Of a stretch of 64,000 bases of DNA, positions 62,890-64,000 are shown one piece after another (positions within the stretch are counted from its first letter, which is position 1; each line of letters begins with the position of its first letter). This DNA comes from Rhodoplanes serenus (GTDB lineage Bacteria > Pseudomonadota > Alphaproteobacteria > Rhizobiales > Xanthobacteraceae): NCBI GenBank assembly GCA_009720755.1, contig WNKV01000017.1:62001-126000 (forward strand). The letters are read 5' to 3'. A program made the translations under genes and the position numbers. Under the pieces are notes generated by a model. That model saw only the letters and a list, made by a program, of their open reading frames with translations, did no database searches and was not told the origin of the DNA.

Positions 62890-63870
62890 CTACTTCTTCA
62901 GCACGTCCGGATTGACGCAGGTCGCCGGCGGCTGGCCGCCGAGCACCCGGACGATGTTGTCGACCGCGATGCGCCCCATGTTGAGGCGCGTCTCGGTGGT
63001 GCCCGAGGCGACGTGCGGAACCACGATGACGTTGTCGAGGCCGAGCAGCTCCGGTTCGACCTTCGGCTCGTTCTCGAACACGTCGAGGCCGGCGCCCCAG
63101 ATCACCTTGTCCTTGAGGGCGCGCGCCAGCGCCTTCTCGTCGACCACCGGGCCGCGCGCCGCGTTGATCAGCACCGCGGTCGGCTTCATGGCGGCGAGCT
63201 CCTTCTCGCCGATGTAGTGATGCGTCTCCGGGATCAGTGGCACATGCAGCGTGAGGAAGTCGGACTCGCGCAGCAGCGTCTCCTTGTCGACGAAGCGGGC
63301 GCCCAGCGTCGTCTCGAGCTCGGCATCGCGCCGCACGTCGTTGTAGATGATCTTCATGCCGAAGGCCGCCGCCTTGCGGGCCATGTTCTTGCCGATGCGG
63401 CCGAGGCCGGCGACGCCGAGCGTCTTGCCGTCGACGTCGAGCCCGATGAAGAACAGCGGCGCCCAGCCGGTCCACTTGCCGTCGCGCACATACTTGTCGG
63501 CTTCCACGATGCGGCGGGCCACCGACAGGAGCAGCGTGAAGGCGAGCGTCGCGGTGGCGTCGTCGAGCACGCCCGGCGTGTTGGTCAGCACGACGCCGCG
63601 CCGGGTGGCTGCGGCGAGGTCGAAATTGTTGTAGCCGACCGCGAAGTTGGCGACGATCCGGCACTGCGGCCCGGCGGCGTCGAGAATCTCGCCGTCGATG
63701 GTGTCGGTCAGCATCGACAGGATGGCGTCGCGCCCCTTCACCTTGCTCTTCAGCTCCTCGCGCGTCAGGGGACGGTCCTCGGTGTTGACCTCGACGTCGA
63801 ACCGCTCGCGCAATCGGTCGAGATTCTCCTGCGGCACCATGCGGGTCACGAGGACGTTCGGCTTGGCCAT
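62890..63870 (-). CDS. Glyoxylate/hydroxypyruvate reductase (D-2-hydroxyacid dehydrogenase)
   Basis: 326 residues. NAD(P)-binding GVAGLGRIGKNMARKAAAFG. The substrate region is VANFAVGYNNFDLAAATRRG, the catalytic Arg is in INAARGPVVDEKALARAL, Glu in LDVFENEPKVEPELL and His in NVIVVPHVASGTTETR. It matches GyaR-type glyoxylate reductases in length and order. It reduces glyoxylate to glycolate. The neighbouring GlcG-like gene fits a glycolate/glyoxylate context. Confidence 0.93.
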   Translation of the reverse strand: MAKPNVLVTRMVPQENLDRLRERFDVEVNTEDRPLTREELKSKVKGRDAILSMLTDTIDGEILDAAGPQCRIVANFAVGYNNFDLAAATRRGVVLTNTPGVLDDATATLAFTLLLSVARRIVEADKYVRDGKWTGWAPLFFIGLDVDGKTLGVAGLGRIGKNMARKAAAFGMKIIYNDVRRDAELETTLGARFVDKETLLRESDFLTLHVPLIPETHHYIGEKELAAMKPTAVLINAARGPVVDEKALARALKDKVIWGAGLDVFENEPKVEPELLGLDNVIVVPHVASGTTETRLNMGRIAVDNIVRVLGGQPPATCVNPDVLKK

Positions 63871-63903
63871 GGCGGCACCTGTGTTCCGGCGTTCGAGTTG
63901 CGG

Positions 63904-64000
63904 TCAGAGTGAATCGGAGGCGATACGTCCCGCCAGCGCTTGGACGATGGCGTGATCCTCGGCGGATGCGAGCCCGCTGATGCCGACGCCGCCGATCACC
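63904..64000 (-). CDS. GlcG/HbpS-family protein, 3' end only
   Basis: The last 31 residues are in the window: VIGGVGISGLASAEDHAIVQ then ALAGRIASDSL and stop. The GGVGISG-x4-ED pattern is the C-terminal signature of GlcG/HbpS (DUF336) proteins, linked to glycolate use and heme or cobalamin binding. The start lies beyond the window edge. Confidence 0.7.
   Translation of the reverse strand, partial: VIGGVGISGLASAEDHAIVQALAGRIASDSL

Overview
The window comes from the chromosome of a GC-rich alphaproteobacterium, most likely Hyphomicrobiales near the Rhodoplanes / Rhodopseudomonas / Bradyrhizobium group. The grounds are the uniform high GC, interspersed CTCTCCCCGC-type palindromes, a 'MAGLVPAIHV'-coding repeat, an mmgR-type small RNA, flavocytochrome c with SoxYZ, and a complete phenylacetyl-CoA epoxidase locus. 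The genus is inference; no rRNA is present.

Layout. 1-5.1 kb: 3' part of an intracellular PHB depolymerase, an outer-membrane beta-barrel protein, arabinose-5-phosphate isomerase and a LuxR-type regulator. 5.5-9.9 kb: two tandem membrane chemoreceptors whose 3' ends carry the same 16-bp tandem repeat. 9.9-16.4 kb: NfeD and SPFH/QmcA proteins, ferrochelatase, and a fused indolepyruvate:ferredoxin oxidoreductase that has taken up a palindromic repeat in frame. 17.4-29.4 kb: an unusual, tightly packed chemosensory operon: soluble receptor with two signalling hairpins, triple-CheW protein, CheB, HEAT protein, CheR, CheY, CheA, mini-STAS protein, ParA, second CheY, and a membrane-anchored receptor-like protein with a CheZ-like D-x3-Q motif. 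29.5-33.7 kb: directly downstream on the same strand, a receiver protein and a stressosome module (RsbR, RsbS, RsbT, a second GHKL kinase, an RsbX-like phosphatase, and a histidine kinase whose N-terminus resembles the RsbT-binding domain of RsbU). No sigma factor is present. 33.7-34.3 kb: an IS5-type transposase remnant and an mmgR-family sRNA.

35.2-53.3 kb is mainly a phenylacetate catabolic region: a branched-chain-type ABC transporter (livKHMGF), TetR and PaaX regulators, paaABCDE, and paaG-paaI-paaK divergent from paaZ. A perfect 22-bp palindrome lies between paaG and paaZ, with a near copy upstream of livK, so a common repressor (probably the TetR protein) plausibly controls uptake and ring cleavage. 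A sigma70-like promoter with an overlapping small palindrome precedes paaA. An old-yellow-enzyme oxidoreductase follows.

53.4-64 kb: a hypothetical protein, membrane metallophosphoesterase, lipase, monoheme cytochrome c with flavocytochrome-c sulfide dehydrogenase and SoxYZ (sulfide/thiosulfate oxidation), tRNA-Gln, a histone-deacetylase-like hydrolase, a lipoprotein, a UDP-glucuronate-4-epimerase-like enzyme, glyoxylate/hydroxypyruvate reductase, and the 3' end of a GlcG/HbpS-like gene.

The most interesting unit is 17.4-33.7 kb: a ParA-linked cytoplasmic-type chemosensory array followed by a stressosome that appears to signal to a histidine kinase and receiver rather than to sigma-B.
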